From: Duganella sp. BJB476
GTDB taxonomy: Bacteria > Pseudomonadota > Gammaproteobacteria > Burkholderiales > Burkholderiaceae_D
NCBI RefSeq assembly: GCF_003416895.1
Contig: NZ_QVIO01000001.1
Location: 434,001-498,000 of the forward strand
Length of the DNA: 64,000 nucleotides
Direction: 5' to 3'
The notes beneath the pieces are model-generated. The model saw only the letters and a list, made by a program, of their open reading frames with translations. It was not told where the DNA came from and made no database searches. Position 1 is the first letter of the stretch. The number at the start of each line of letters is the position of its first letter. Below are positions 1 to 8,742 of this stretch, one piece after another. The translations under genes were made by a program, and so were the position numbers.

Positions 1-557
1 TGCTGGTAGCCGGTGCGGTAGTTGACGTGGGTGAGCATGACGACGGCGGTGTCGGCGCCGATGGCGGCCGGCAGTTCTTCGACGCTGTCGACCAGCTTGA
101 CGGTGTAGCCGCGTTCCAGCCAGCCGCTCAGGCCCTGGGCCATATAGATGTCGGTGGGGAAGTTGGAGCGTTCGGTGACGATCACGCGGCGCCCGGCCGT
201 GGCCGGGGCCGGGTCGCTGGCCTGCATGTGCAACGCGGCGGCCAGCGCCTTGAACAGGTTGACCGAGGTGGTGTCGGTGACCACCACTTCGTCGTCGGCG
301 CCGCCGATCAGCGGGGCCAGGCGGTTGCCGAGGCGCTTGGGCAGGTCGAACCAGCCGGCGCTGTTCCAGCTGCGGATCAAATCATGGCCCCATTCCTGGG
401 CGATCACCTGCTGGGCGCGGGCCAGCGCGGCCTTGGGGCGGGCGCCTAAAGAGTTGCCATCCAGATAAATCACATTGGGGGGCAGGTCGAACTGGTCGCG
501 CAGGGCGGCGAGCGGATCTTGTGCGTCGCGGCCCAGGCAGTCGTTGCGAGTTGTCAT
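1..557 (-). CDS. kynU: Kynureninase, N-terminal part (cut by window edge)
   Basis: A PLP-dependent hydrolase that cleaves L-kynurenine to anthranilate and alanine in tryptophan degradation, cytoplasmic. Reading the minus strand from the ATG at 557 gives about 185 residues with no stop before the window edge. They include the family's '[13 protein letters not shown]' start, '[22 protein letters not shown]' in two adjoining pieces, '[10 protein letters not shown]' and '[13 protein letters not shown]', all typical of kynureninase. The full protein is usually about 415 residues, so the PLP lysine lies outside the window. Only a weak purine-rich ribosome site precedes the ATG. It is divergent from flhDC across a roughly 600-base gap. 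Confidence 0.93.
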   Translation of the reverse strand, partial: MTTRNDCLGRDAQDPLAALRDQFDLPPNVIYLDGNSLGARPKAALARAQQVIAQEWGHDLIRSWNSAGWFDLPKRLGNRLAPLIGGADDEVVVTDTTSVNLFKALAAALHMQASDPAPATAGRRVIVTERSNFPTDIYMAQGLSGWLERGYTVKLVDSVEELPAAIGADTAVVMLTHVNYRTGYQ

Positions 558-630
558 TATGTAACTTTCTTGCAAGGTGGTGGAATGCTTTAGGCTTCAA
601 TAAGTTGCCAGTGTAACCCGAAAAACCGGG

Positions 631-654
631 GCCTGACCCCAAACCGGGTCAGGC
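631..654. repeat. GC hairpin between kynU and flhDC
   Basis: A perfect 9-base inverted repeat, GCCTGACCC and GGGTCAGGC, separated by 6 bases. It lies about 75 bases upstream of the kynU start. No U-run follows on either strand, so it is more like a REP-type palindrome or an mRNA leader hairpin than a terminator. Confidence 0.55.
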
Positions 655-742
655 GCCAGGCTGGCTGCGTGCCCGCAAACCCGCATGAATACTGGCTTTG
701 CGACTTTTTTTAAATTATTTTCGATTTTTTTCAAAAAAACCC

Positions 743-769
743 TAAAGTTCCCGAAAACGCTGCCGTTAC
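743..769 (+). promoter_or_regulatory. Sigma-28 (FliA)-like promoter P1 upstream of flhD
   Basis: TAAAGTTC, 11 bases, then GCCGTTAC. The flagellar sigma-28 consensus is TAAAGTTT-N11-GCCGATAA, so the match is 7/8 at -35 and about 6/8 at -10 with exact spacing. It faces flhDC, about 390 bases from the flhD start. Function is inferred from the match alone. Confidence 0.6.
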
Positions 770-817
770 CAGTCTCATGATGAGCGGAAAAGCGCCATCA
801 GGTAGCAAGAAAGAATC

Positions 818-839
818 GAAAATAATTCAAATTATTTTC
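818..839. promoter_or_regulatory. AT-rich palindrome upstream of promoter P2
   Basis: A perfect 10-base inverted repeat, GAAAATAATT and AATTATTTTC, with a 2-base spacer. It ends 10 bases before the -35 box of the second sigma-28-like promoter. The placement suits an activator or nucleoid-protein site. The binding protein is unknown. Confidence 0.4.
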
Positions 840-849
840 ACCGGAACCC

Positions 850-876
850 TAAAGTTCCTCGAATTGCTGCCGTAAC
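850..876 (+). promoter_or_regulatory. Sigma-28 (FliA)-like promoter P2 upstream of flhD
   Basis: TAAAGTTC, 11 bases, then GCCGTAAC, again with exact sigma-28 spacing. It lies 107 bases downstream of P1 and shares its flanks. Two matches with correct spacing in one intergenic region make chance less likely than for a single box. Confidence 0.6.
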
Positions 877-1000
877 CGGGTTAGATGTAGCAAAAAAGAG
901 TCGCTGAACTGCACTATTTTTCGTTTCATGACAGGACTTTTTTGAAGATCTTGGACCTTAAAAAGCCTACGCCGCAAGGGCGTGGATGAGTGATCTGTGT

Positions 1001-1019
1001 GTGTTTGTCAGACAAACAC
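1001..1019. promoter_or_regulatory. Perfect 19-base palindrome in the flhDC leader
   Basis: GTGTTTGTC-A-GACAAACAC, a 9-base perfect dyad around one base, about 140 bases before flhD. It could be an operator for a dimeric regulator; a 1-base loop makes an RNA hairpin of this exact form unlikely. The spacing does not fit a CRP site. Confidence 0.45.
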
Positions 1020-1157
1020 CGACGGGTCGCGTTCGCTATTTCCTGACGGAAAATACGGAGAACCTCCTCTACTCGTATTTTTGTTGCTCCCGCAGAATGT
1101 ATCTCACTGGAAACGCAAATGTGTTCCGCAGTGCAGATAACGGACTAGGAGATGGAA

Positions 1158-1475
1158 ATGACCGCTAACGATATGATGGCTGAAATTCGCGACGCCAACC
1201 TGAGCTACCTGATGTTGGCCCAGCAGATGATCCGCGCCGACAAAGTCACCGCGATCTTCCGCCTTGGCATCGCCGCCGACATCGCCGAGCTGATCGAAGG
1301 CATGAGCAACGCGCAGATCCTGAAGCTTGCAGGCGGCAACATGATGCTGGCCCGCTTCCGCTTCGATGACAGCGCCATCCTGTCGATGCTGACCAACTAC
1401 AATAAAGACCGCGTCCTGGCCCAGTCGCACGCCGCCATCCTGATGGCCGGCCAGGCCGTCGAAGAAATCGCCTGA
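1158..1475 (+). CDS. flhD: Flagellar master regulator FlhD
   Basis: FlhD forms a heterohexamer with FlhC that activates the class 2 flagellar genes through sigma-70. The product is about 105 residues, the usual size, and has the family pattern '[17 protein letters not shown]' and 'FRLGI', with an all-helical body and a short C-terminus. Two in-frame ATGs exist (1152 and 1158). The ribosome site AGGAG (1147-1151) directly abuts the first and sits 6 bases before the second, so 1158 is chosen. The gene is followed 20 bases later by flhC. The upstream region carries two sigma-28-like boxes, which suggests feedback control. Confidence 0.95.
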   Translation: MTANDMMAEIRDANLSYLMLAQQMIRADKVTAIFRLGIAADIAELIEGMSNAQILKLAGGNMMLARFRFDDSAILSMLTNYNKDRVLAQSHAAILMAGQAVEEIA

Positions 1476-1495
1476 TCACCCAGCCGGAGCCGATC

Positions 1496-2041
1496 ATGTC
1501 CAAGAAAAGCGTAGTGACGGAAGCCCAGGAAATCCAGCTGGCCATCGAACTGATCCAGCTGGGCGCGCGCCTGCAGCTGCTGGAATCGGAAGTGTCGCTG
1601 TCGCGCGAACGCCTGCTCAAGCTGTACAAGGAGCTGAAGGGCGTGTCGCCGCCTAAGGGCATGCTGCCGTTCTCCACCGACTGGTTCCTGACCTGGCAGC
1701 CGAACATCCATTCCTCGCTGTTCATCAATATTCATCATTTCCTGACCGAGCACGCCGGCGCCACCGGCATCGAGGCGGTCATGAAAGCCTACAAGCTGTA
1801 TCTGGAGCAAATGCCGCCGGAAGCGGGCGAGGAGCCGCTGCTGTCGCTGACGCGCGCCTGGACCCTGGTGCGTTTCTTCAGCGGCAAGATGCTGGAGCTG
1901 GCCCCGTGTGGGCGGTGCCAGGGCAAGTTCGTGGTCAACTGCATGGACCTGAACGGCAGCTATGTCTGCGGCCTGTGCCACATGCCTTCGCGCGCCGGCA
2001 AGACCAAGAAGGCCCGCGACGCCGACGCCCTGGCCGCGTGA
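1496..2041 (+). CDS. flhC: Flagellar master regulator FlhC
   Basis: The DNA-binding partner of FlhD, 181 residues. The N-terminal half is helical ('[19 protein letters not shown]'). The C-terminal part shows the zinc-binding cysteines as CGRC (about 138-141) and CGLC (about 158-161), the four-cysteine set known for FlhC. A good ribosome site (CGGAG) precedes the ATG. The stop overlaps the GTG start of the next gene, so the methyltransferase gene is translationally coupled to flhDC. Confidence 0.96.
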   Translation: MSKKSVVTEAQEIQLAIELIQLGARLQLLESEVSLSRERLLKLYKELKGVSPPKGMLPFSTDWFLTWQPNIHSSLFINIHHFLTEHAGATGIEAVMKAYKLYLEQMPPEAGEEPLLSLTRAWTLVRFFSGKMLELAPCGRCQGKFVVNCMDLNGSYVCGLCHMPSRAGKTKKARDADALAA

Positions 2042-2838
2042 GCCCACCCGCTCCCGACTCCTACCTGAAGCGCATCGCCCGCGCGCCCGCCGTGCGGGCG
2101 CTGCTGATCCAATGCGGCGCCGCGCCGCTGACGCTGGCCATCATTTATCTGATGGCCAGTTTTCGTTTGCCGGTCGATTACTGGAGCGTGGCCGTGGTGC
2201 AGGGCCTGCTGGCGGCCGGCCTGACCTGGAAGCTGGGCCTGGCCGTGTGGTGGCGCGCGATCCAGCTGCTGTTCCCGGTCGCGCTGCTGGCCGCGCAGGC
2301 GCTGCACTTGCCATCCTGGCTGTTCCTGGCCGTGTTCCTGCTGTTGCTGGGATGGTATTGGTCGACTTTTCGTACGCAAGTGCCGTACTACCCGTCCAGC
2401 CCGGCGGTGTGGGATGCGGTACGTCAAATTCTGCCGCCGCCGGCGGCGAGCGATGGCCGGCCGTTGCGCGTGATCGACATCGGCAGCGGCCTGGGCGGGC
2501 TGGTGCTGTACCTGGCGCGCCAGCGGCCGGACGCCGAATGCAGCGGCATCGAGCTGGCGCCGCTGCCCTGGCTGGTTAGCCGGCTGCGCGCCGCCGCCAG
2601 CGGCAGCCGCGCCCGCTTTACCTTGGGCGACTACGAGCGGCTCGACTTCGGCCGCTACGACCTGGTGTTCGCCTACCTGTCGCCGGCCGCGATGGCCGGC
2701 CTGTGGCGCAAGGCCGCGGCCGAAATGCGCCCCGGCGCCATGCTGGCCAGCTACGAATTCGCTATCGACGCCCGTGCTCCCGACCGGACCATCCGCGCCA
2801 CAGAGGCTGAGGATGCACTCTACATATGGTACTTTTAA
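2038..2838 (+). CDS. Membrane-anchored class I SAM methyltransferase-like protein
   Basis: About 266 residues from a GTG that overlaps the flhC stop (GTGA). The first 110 or so residues hold three or four hydrophobic segments ('[19 protein letters not shown]', '[13 protein letters not shown]', '[15 protein letters not shown]'). The rest is a Rossmann methyltransferase fold with motif I '[16 protein letters not shown]' (Asp about 147) and an acidic 'GIELAP' for the SAM ribose. Substrate unknown. Co-translation with flhC suggests a motility-linked role, but nothing in the sequence shows it. No ATG is available early in the frame, so the GTG start is fairly secure. Confidence 0.72.
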   Translation: MSPPAPDSYLKRIARAPAVRALLIQCGAAPLTLAIIYLMASFRLPVDYWSVAVVQGLLAAGLTWKLGLAVWWRAIQLLFPVALLAAQALHLPSWLFLAVFLLLLGWYWSTFRTQVPYYPSSPAVWDAVRQILPPPAASDGRPLRVIDIGSGLGGLVLYLARQRPDAECSGIELAPLPWLVSRLRAAASGSRARFTLGDYERLDFGRYDLVFAYLSPAAMAGLWRKAAAEMRPGAMLASYEFAIDARAPDRTIRATEAEDALYIWYF

Positions 2839-2968
2839 GCATCATTTCGCGTTAATCACTTGCCCGCTCCCCCCTAGTCACGCTATTGTAGTTCTACATG
2901 TAAATTTATTGAAATCGGGCGATTGTTAGGTTGATGCCGGCCGATTTCATACCGGGGAGTCAGGGCAC

Positions 2969-3829
2969 TTGTTAGTCATAATCGGATATGTAGTGGTCTG
3001 CGTCGGCGTGTTCGGCGGCTTCGCCATGAACGGCGGGCATCTGGCCGCGCTGCTGCAGCCGCTGGAGCTGGTGATGATCGGCGGCGGCGCGCTGGGCGCC
3101 TTCCTGGTCGGCAACAACGCCAAGGCGATCAAGGCCACGCTGGCCGCGATCCCGACCCTGTTCAAGGGCTCGCGCTACACCAAGGACCTGTACATGGAGC
3201 TGATGTCGCTGCTGTTCGACGTGCTCTCCAAGGTGCGCAAGGAAGGCTTGATGTCGATCGAAGGCGACATCGACAGCCCGGAGCAGAGCCCGCTGTTCAG
3301 CAAGTATCCCAGCGTGCTGCAGGACCATCACATCGTCGAATTCATGACCGATTACCTGCGCCTGATGGTGTCGGGCAATATGGATGCGTTCCAGATCGAG
3401 AACCTGATGGACAACGAGATCGAGACCCACCACCACGAGCACGCGGTGCCGGCGCACGCGCTGGCCAAGCTGGGCGACGGCATGCCGGCCTTCGGCATCG
3501 TGGCGGCGGTGATGGGCGTGGTGCATACGATGGAATCGGTGGGCTTGCCGCCGGCCGAGCTGGGCATCCTGATCGCGCACGCGCTGGTCGGCACCTTCCT
3601 CGGCATCCTGCTGGCCTACGGCTTCGTCGGTCCGCTGGCCAGCCTGCTGGAACAAAAGCTGGACGAATCGACCAAGATGTACCAGTGCGTCAAGGTCACC
3701 CTGCTGGCCAGCCTGAACGGCTACGCGCCGGCGCTGGCGGTGGAGTTCGGCCGCAAGGTCTTGTACTCGACCGAGCGCCCCAGCTTTGCCGAGCTGGAAG
3801 ACCACATCAAGAAATCGAAGGCCAAGTGA
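2969..3829 (+). CDS. motA: Flagellar motor stator protein MotA
   Basis: The proton-channel stator subunit, with four membrane segments and a large cytoplasmic loop that pushes on FliG. 286 residues. The TTG start is supported by the family beginning 'MLVIIGYVVV' and a GGGGAG site upstream. It has 'HLAALLQPLELVMIGGGALGAFLVG' (in two pieces) and 'GMPAFGIVAAVMGVVHTM', which contains the conserved channel proline. The 130-base gap before it has a weak AT box (TAAATTTA at 2901) but no convincing sigma-28 promoter, so it may partly be read from the flhDC transcript. motB follows after 45 bases. Confidence 0.96.
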   Translation: MLVIIGYVVVCVGVFGGFAMNGGHLAALLQPLELVMIGGGALGAFLVGNNAKAIKATLAAIPTLFKGSRYTKDLYMELMSLLFDVLSKVRKEGLMSIEGDIDSPEQSPLFSKYPSVLQDHHIVEFMTDYLRLMVSGNMDAFQIENLMDNEIETHHHEHAVPAHALAKLGDGMPAFGIVAAVMGVVHTMESVGLPPAELGILIAHALVGTFLGILLAYGFVGPLASLLEQKLDESTKMYQCVKVTLLASLNGYAPALAVEFGRKVLYSTERPSFAELEDHIKKSKAK

Positions 3830-3874
3830 GCGCGCGCATGACAGGCGGCGGCGCAGCAACCATAAGGAATCGCC

Positions 3875-4828
3875 ATGGCTGAAGAGGGCTTGCGGCCGAT
3901 TATCGTCAAGCGCATCAAGAAGGGCGGCGGCGGCCACCATGGCGGCGCCTGGAAGATCGCGTACGCCGACTTCGTGACGGCGATGATGGCCTTCTTCCTG
4001 CTGATGTGGCTGCTCGGCTCGACCACCAAGGGCGACCTCAACGGCATCTCCGAATACTTCAAGACCCCGCTCAAGGTGGCGCTGCAGGGCGGCTCGGGCA
4101 GCGGCGACAGCTCGTCGGTGATCCCCGGCGGCGGCAAGGACTTGACGCGGCGCGACGGCCAGGTCAAGGCCAGCGACGATCCGGTGATCAAGAAAACCTT
4201 TAACCTGACCGCCGCCAAGGCCGCGCTGGAAGCCGAGGAAAACCAGCGCCTGAAGGCGCTCAAGGAAAAGATCGAAGCCAAGATCGAGGCCAACCCGCTG
4301 CTGAAGAAATACAAGGAGCAGCTGCTGCTCGACATCACCAGCGAAGGCTTGCGGATCCAGATCGTCGACGAGCAGAACCGCCCGATGTTCGCGCTGGCCA
4401 AGGCCGAGCTGCAACCGTACACGCGCGAGATCCTGCACGAGATCGGCTTCGTGCTGAACGAGGTGCCCAACCGCATCGGCCTGTCCGGCCACACCGACTC
4501 GACGCCCTACCTGAGCGACGCCGGCTACAGCAACTGGGAATTGTCGGCCGACCGCGCCAACGCCTCGCGGCGCGAGCTGATCGCCGGCGGCATGGCCGAC
4601 AACAAGGTGCTGCGGGTGGTGGGGCTGGCCTCGGCCGCCCACCTGGACAAGGCCGACCCGTTCAACCCGATCAACCGCCGCATCAGCATCATCGTGATGA
4701 ACAAGCGCACCGAGGAAAACGTGATGCGCGACGGCGCCCGCCAGATGGACGTGGGCGCGGAAGAAGCGGCGGCTGCCGCGGCGGCGGCGCAGGCGCCGGC
4801 GCCGGCCGGACCGCCGGTGCGCAAATAA
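3875..4828 (+). CDS. motB: Flagellar motor stator protein MotB
   Basis: Anchors the stator to peptidoglycan and carries the proton-binding aspartate. 317 residues: a basic N-terminus, one membrane segment 'DFVTAMMAFFLLMWLLGS' that begins with the essential Asp32, a periplasmic linker, and an OmpA-like domain (about 160-270) with 'LSGHTDSTPY', 'LSADRAN' and 'NRRISIIV'. The C-terminus ends in an Ala/Pro-rich tail. Partner of the preceding motA. Confidence 0.97.
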   Translation: MAEEGLRPIIVKRIKKGGGGHHGGAWKIAYADFVTAMMAFFLLMWLLGSTTKGDLNGISEYFKTPLKVALQGGSGSGDSSSVIPGGGKDLTRRDGQVKASDDPVIKKTFNLTAAKAALEAEENQRLKALKEKIEAKIEANPLLKKYKEQLLLDITSEGLRIQIVDEQNRPMFALAKAELQPYTREILHEIGFVLNEVPNRIGLSGHTDSTPYLSDAGYSNWELSADRANASRRELIAGGMADNKVLRVVGLASAAHLDKADPFNPINRRISIIVMNKRTEENVMRDGARQMDVGAEEAAAAAAAAQAPAPAGPPVRK

Positions 4829-4889
4829 GCAGGTGTACGAAGTAGTGGAATAAGTAGGTGAAAGACATGCGCAGAACAACGAGACTGTT

Positions 4890-5438
4890 ATGACGAGAAA
4901 AAAAATCCTGGGCTCACATGTAAAACGCCTGCTGTCGGGCGTGTCTGACCACGGACGCAAGCATTTGACCGAAGTGGAGACCGATCTGATCCAGACCGGC
5001 CTGCTGCTGGAGGAAGCGATCGAAAAGCTGTCCTTCAACTTCATGGCCATCCATCAGGCGGTCGAGGCCGAGCAAGCCACCATCCAGCTGCTGCTCGAGG
5101 GCGGCACCGCCACGCCCGAGCAGCGCAGCCAGCTCGAAGCGCTGCAGGGCCAGGTGGGCGGCTATGTCAACGCCGCCATCACCAGCCTGCAATTCCAGGA
5201 CATGACCAGCCAGCTGCTCGACCGCACCCTGAAGCGGGTCACCGGCCTGCGCGAATTCCTCGGCACCCTGGGCGCGCACGGCGCCGAGATGCTGCCCGAG
5301 AGCGACAACGAGGAAATCGTCGCGCTGCTGGGCAAGGTCAGCATGGCGCTGGCGATCCAGAGCCTGGAGCTGCGCAGCGTGCTGCGCAAGGCCGTCAGCC
5401 AACAACACCTGGAGAGCGGCGACATCGAATTATTCTGA
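4890..5438 (+). CDS. CheZ-like chemotaxis protein (possible second CheY-P phosphatase)
   Basis: 182 residues, almost all helical. Residues 101-108 read QFQDMTSQ, matching the CheZ active-site helix (FQDLTGQ), with Asp104 and Gln108 in the positions of the catalytic Asp and Gln. True CheZ with the same motif is encoded at 13659, so this is a second, shorter relative. It lacks the CheZ tail DDLLDSLGF and ends instead in SGDIELF, which resembles the CheD tail in this same operon. Sited between motB and cheY1. I infer a CheY-binding or dephosphorylating role; a structural or adaptor role is also possible. Confidence 0.65.
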   Translation: MTRKKILGSHVKRLLSGVSDHGRKHLTEVETDLIQTGLLLEEAIEKLSFNFMAIHQAVEAEQATIQLLLEGGTATPEQRSQLEALQGQVGGYVNAAITSLQFQDMTSQLLDRTLKRVTGLREFLGTLGAHGAEMLPESDNEEIVALLGKVSMALAIQSLELRSVLRKAVSQQHLESGDIELF

Positions 5439-5503
5439 ACGCCGCAACCTGCCGATTGATACAAACGGGGCCCGTGTCCCGCATTTAATGAGTGAGAACC
5501 AAG

Positions 5504-5869
5504 ATGGCCAAGACAATACTTGCAGTTGATGATTCCAGTTCCCTGCGCCAGATGGTGGCCTTCAGCTTGAAGGCGGCCGGCTACCTGGTGGTGGAAGCGG
5601 TGGACGGCCAGGACGGGCTGGAAAAAGCCAAGCTGCAAAGCGTCGACCTGGTGCTGACCGACCAGAACATGCCGCGCATGGACGGCTTGCAGCTGATCAA
5701 GCTGCTGCGCGAACTGCCGACCTACCAGAAGACCCCTATCCTGATGCTGACCACCGAATCGTCCGACGAGATGAAAGCCAAGGGCCGCGCCGCCGGCGCC
5801 AACGGCTGGCTGGTCAAGCCTTTCGATCCCCAGCGGCTCATCGAGGTAGTGAAGAAGGTCATCGGCTGA
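5504..5869 (+). CDS. cheY: Chemotaxis response regulator CheY (copy 1)
   Basis: A single receiver domain of 121 residues from ATG 5504 (an upstream in-frame GTG at 5492 would add four residues not found in the family). Acidic pair at D9-D10, phosphorylation site Asp53 in 'LVLTDQNMPRMDG', conserved Thr in 'LMLTTESS' and Lys in 'WLVKPFD'. It would be phosphorylated by the adjacent CheA. It differs clearly from CheY2 at 13270, so the two may have separate jobs (motor binding versus phosphate sink). It is followed 45 bases later by cheA. Confidence 0.93.
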   Translation: MAKTILAVDDSSSLRQMVAFSLKAAGYLVVEAVDGQDGLEKAKLQSVDLVLTDQNMPRMDGLQLIKLLRELPTYQKTPILMLTTESSDEMKAKGRAAGANGWLVKPFDPQRLIEVVKKVIG

Positions 5870-5914
5870 TAAGGCGCATGCAATGATGCTGAGCGAAACT
5901 TACGGAGTATCCCC

Positions 5915-8110
5915 ATGACCATCGATATAAGCCAGTTCTTCCAGGTCTTTTTCGATGAGGCCGAGGAGCTGCTGGCTGAAATGGAGCGCCTGCTGCTGGC
6001 GGTCGACGTCGCGCAGCCGGACGCCGAAGACCTGAACGCGATCTTCCGCACCGCCCATTCCGTCAAGGGCGGCGCCTCCACGTTCGGCGTGACCGACATG
6101 ACCGAGGTGACCCACATCCTCGAGACCCTGCTCGACCGCGTCCGCAAGGGCGAGATGGCGCTGACCTCGGAGCACGTGGACGCCTTCCTGGCGGCCAAGG
6201 ACATCCTCAAGATGCAGCTCGACGGCCACCGCCACGGCAGCACGGTCGACCAGGACGCGGTCGGCGACGTGCGCATGATGCTGCAGTCGCTGGCGCAGGA
6301 CGTGCCGCTGGCGGCCATGGCCGCCGTGGCGCCGTCGTTCCACGCGGCCGAGGCCAAGACGGTCGACCACAGCGGCGGGCGCCGCTACCGGCTGGAACTG
6401 CCGGCCATGGTGCACCGCGAAGTGACCGCGCTGGGCGCCGAGCTGGGCCTGATGGGCCATGTGGCTATCACGCCGCTCGACCGCGACCGCAACGCCATGG
6501 TGGTCACCACCCACGAGAGCCTGGACGACATCATCGCCATCTGCTCCTTCGTGCTGAACCCGGACGACATGGTGGTGACCGAGCTGCCGGCGCTGGACGC
6601 CAAACAGGCCAAGCTGGAAAACGCCGAGCGCTCCAAGGTCGAGAAGGACCTGGGCTACGGCTTCTTCGACGAGGCCGAGCTGCACCCGGCCGCCGCCGGC
6701 GGGGCGGAAGGCTACGGTTTCTTCCAGCCGCTCGACGAGATCCGCGCGGCCGCCCAGGCCGGCAGCGAGGATGCGCAGGGCTATGGCTTCTTCCAGCCGG
6801 TCGAGCAGATCCGCGCCGCCGCCGGCATCGTCATCGAGGCGCCGGCCGCGCAGCAGCAGGCCGCCGACGAGGAAAAGAAAGCCGCCAAGAAAGAAGAGAA
6901 GGGCGGCGCCGGCCCCGGCGCCGAATCGTCGTCGATCCGCGTGTCGATCGAAAAAGTCGACCAGCTGATCAACCTGGTGGGCGAGCTGGTCATCACGCAA
7001 GCGATGATCGAGCAGCGCGTCGACACGTTGGACCCGATGGTGCACGAGCGCCTATTAAATAGCGTGAGCCAGCTGACCCGCAACACCCGCGACCTGCAGG
7101 AAGCGGTGATGTCGATCCGCATGATGCCGATGGACTTCGTGTTCTCGCGCTTCCCGCGCATGGTGCGCGACCTCGCGGCCAAGCTGGGCAAGAAGGTCGA
7201 CTTCATCACCAACGGCGCCGCGACCGAACTGGACAAGGGCCTGATCGAGCGCATCGTCGACCCGCTGACCCACCTGGTGCGCAACTCGATCGACCACGGC
7301 ATCGAGATGCCCGAGGTGCGCCGCGCCGGCGGCAAGAGCGACGCCGGCCGCCTGTTCCTGTCGGCCTCCCACCAGGGCGGCAACATCATCATCGAAGTGT
7401 CGGACGACGGCGGCGGCCTGAACCGGGAACGCATCCTGGCCAAGGCCGAGCAGAGCGGCCTGCCGCTGCACGAGAACATGAGCGACGCCGAAGTATGGCA
7501 GCTGATCTTCGCGCCCGGCTTCTCGACCGCCGAGCAGGTGACCGACGTCTCCGGCCGCGGGGTCGGCATGGACGTGGTCAAGCGCAACATCACCGCGATG
7601 GGCGGGGTGGTCGACATCCGCTCGGCCAAGGGCTTCGGCACCACCATCTCGATCTCGCTGCCGCTGACGCTGGCGATCCTGGACGGCATGTCGATCCGGG
7701 TCGGCGAGGAGGTCTACATCCTGCCGCTGGGCTTTGTCATCGAATCGCTGCAGCCGGCGCCGGAAGACGTCAAGGAAATCTCCGGCAAGGGCCGGGTGAT
7801 CAAGGTGCGCGGCGAATACCTGCCGCTGGTGCCGCTGTACCAGATGTTCGGCATCGCGCCGCGCTTCACCGACCCCTGCCAGGGCATCGTGGTCATCATC
7901 GAGACCGACGGCCGCAAGGCCGGCCTGTTCATCGACGACCTGGTCGGCCAGCAGCAGGTGGTGGTCAAGAACCTGGAATCGAATTACCGCAAGGTGGCCG
8001 GCATCTCCGGCGCCACCATCCTGGGCGATGGCGGCGTGTCGCTGATTCTCGATGTCGCCGCCCTGATACGCTCATCCCGTCAGCTTGCTGACGAACAGAT
8101 TTTTAGCTAA
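5915..8110 (+). CDS. cheA: Chemotaxis histidine kinase CheA
   Basis: 731 residues. The P1 phosphotransfer domain has His48 in '[15 protein letters not shown]'. A middle domain (about 155-225) fits the P2 CheY-binding position. A linker follows with three GYGFF repeats (residues 247, 266 and 289), then P3 dimerisation ('[19 protein letters not shown]'), P4 ATPase ('[11 protein letters not shown]', 'DDGGGLN', 'GRGVGMDVV', 'GFGTTISI') and the CheW-like P5. The repeated linker is discussed separately. Central kinase of the operon, feeding CheY1, CheY2 and CheB. Confidence 0.97.
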   Translation: MTIDISQFFQVFFDEAEELLAEMERLLLAVDVAQPDAEDLNAIFRTAHSVKGGASTFGVTDMTEVTHILETLLDRVRKGEMALTSEHVDAFLAAKDILKMQLDGHRHGSTVDQDAVGDVRMMLQSLAQDVPLAAMAAVAPSFHAAEAKTVDHSGGRRYRLELPAMVHREVTALGAELGLMGHVAITPLDRDRNAMVVTTHESLDDIIAICSFVLNPDDMVVTELPALDAKQAKLENAERSKVEKDLGYGFFDEAELHPAAAGGAEGYGFFQPLDEIRAAAQAGSEDAQGYGFFQPVEQIRAAAGIVIEAPAAQQQAADEEKKAAKKEEKGGAGPGAESSSIRVSIEKVDQLINLVGELVITQAMIEQRVDTLDPMVHERLLNSVSQLTRNTRDLQEAVMSIRMMPMDFVFSRFPRMVRDLAAKLGKKVDFITNGAATELDKGLIERIVDPLTHLVRNSIDHGIEMPEVRRAGGKSDAGRLFLSASHQGGNIIIEVSDDGGGLNRERILAKAEQSGLPLHENMSDAEVWQLIFAPGFSTAEQVTDVSGRGVGMDVVKRNITAMGGVVDIRSAKGFGTTISISLPLTLAILDGMSIRVGEEVYILPLGFVIESLQPAPEDVKEISGKGRVIKVRGEYLPLVPLYQMFGIAPRFTDPCQGIVVIIETDGRKAGLFIDDLVGQQQVVVKNLESNYRKVAGISGATILGDGGVSLILDVAALIRSSRQLADEQIFS

Positions 8111-8129
8111 TCCCACCAAGGAAACCATC

Positions 8130-8618
8130 ATGGCAGACGTACTAACCACCGGAGCGAACGAGATCGCCGGCCACGAATACCTAGCGTTCACGCTGGGGTC
8201 GGAGGAATATGGCATCGACATCCTCAAGGTGCAGGAAATCCGCGGTTACGAAACGGTGACCCGGATCGCCAATGCCCCCGCCTTCATCAAGGGCGTGATC
8301 AACCTGCGCGGCATCATCATTCCGGTGGTCGACATGCGCATCAAGTTCAATCTTGGCGAGCCGGTGTACGACCAGTTCACCGTGGTCATCATCCTCAACA
8401 TCGGCGGCCGCATCGTCGGCATGGTGGTCGACTCGGTCTCGGACGTGACCACGCTCACGCCCGAGCAGGTCAAGCCGGCGCCGGAGATGGGCACCGCCTT
8501 CAGCTCCGACTACATGATTGGACTGGGCACCATTGATGAGCGTATGCTGATCCTGGTGAACATCGACAAGCTGATGTCGAGCGCCGAGATGGGCTTGATG
8601 GAGCAGATCGCGGCCTGA
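8130..8618 (+). CDS. cheW: Chemotaxis coupling protein CheW
   Basis: Scaffold that links receptors to CheA. 162 residues from ATG 8130, which has an AAGGA site 7 bases upstream; a longer frame beginning inside cheA lacks support. CheW fold with '[15 protein letters not shown]', '[16 protein letters not shown]' and '[10 protein letters not shown]'. It lies 19 bases behind cheA and shares the transcript. Confidence 0.96.
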   Translation: MADVLTTGANEIAGHEYLAFTLGSEEYGIDILKVQEIRGYETVTRIANAPAFIKGVINLRGIIIPVVDMRIKFNLGEPVYDQFTVVIILNIGGRIVGMVVDSVSDVTTLTPEQVKPAPEMGTAFSSDYMIGLGTIDERMLILVNIDKLMSSAEMGLMEQIAA

Positions 8619-8742
8619 ACCTCGCCGCGGCAGCGCAGCACGGCAGCGCCCAACAGAGTGCGCGCCACTACCTACACGATAACGGGGTCCGCAGGCAGTT
8701 CCCGGCGGACGACAGAACAGACAGCATAGGGGAGAAAACAAC

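Larger units (their letters stand above)
558..1157. promoter_or_regulatory. Long kynU-flhDC intergenic control region
   Basis: This 600-base gap holds no convincing gene. It contains a GC hairpin near kynU (631-654), two AT-rich modules each ending in a sigma-28-like promoter facing flhD (743-769 and 850-876), an AT palindrome (818-839), a perfect 19-base palindrome (1001-1019), and the flhD ribosome site AGGAG (1147-1151). The two modules share an AAATTATTTTC segment (712-722 and 829-839) and the box CCCTAAAGTTCC, so they look like a duplication. Such a long leader fits a master regulator that integrates many signals. Confidence 0.6.

Noticed and set aside
558..1157. A riboswitch or small protein gene in the kynU-flhDC gap
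   Set aside because: The only reading frame of note (60 codons at 986) lacks a ribosome site, and no known riboswitch core is visible.
1152..1475. flhD start at ATG 1152
   Set aside because: The AGGAG ribosome site touches this ATG, leaving no spacer. ATG 1158 is correctly spaced.
2972..5050. A long minus-strand reading frame (about 690 residues) opposite motA and motB
   Set aside because: It is rich in Ala, Arg, His and Gln, the usual antisense shadow of GC-rich codons, and the plus strand holds clear MotA and MotB. The same holds for long frames opposite the 5-oxoprolinase, metG, cheA and HDOD genes.
8619..8742. A sigma-28 promoter before the MCP gene (ACGATAACG near 8680)
   Set aside because: The -10-like part matches partly, but no TAAAG-type -35 lies 11 bases upstream.
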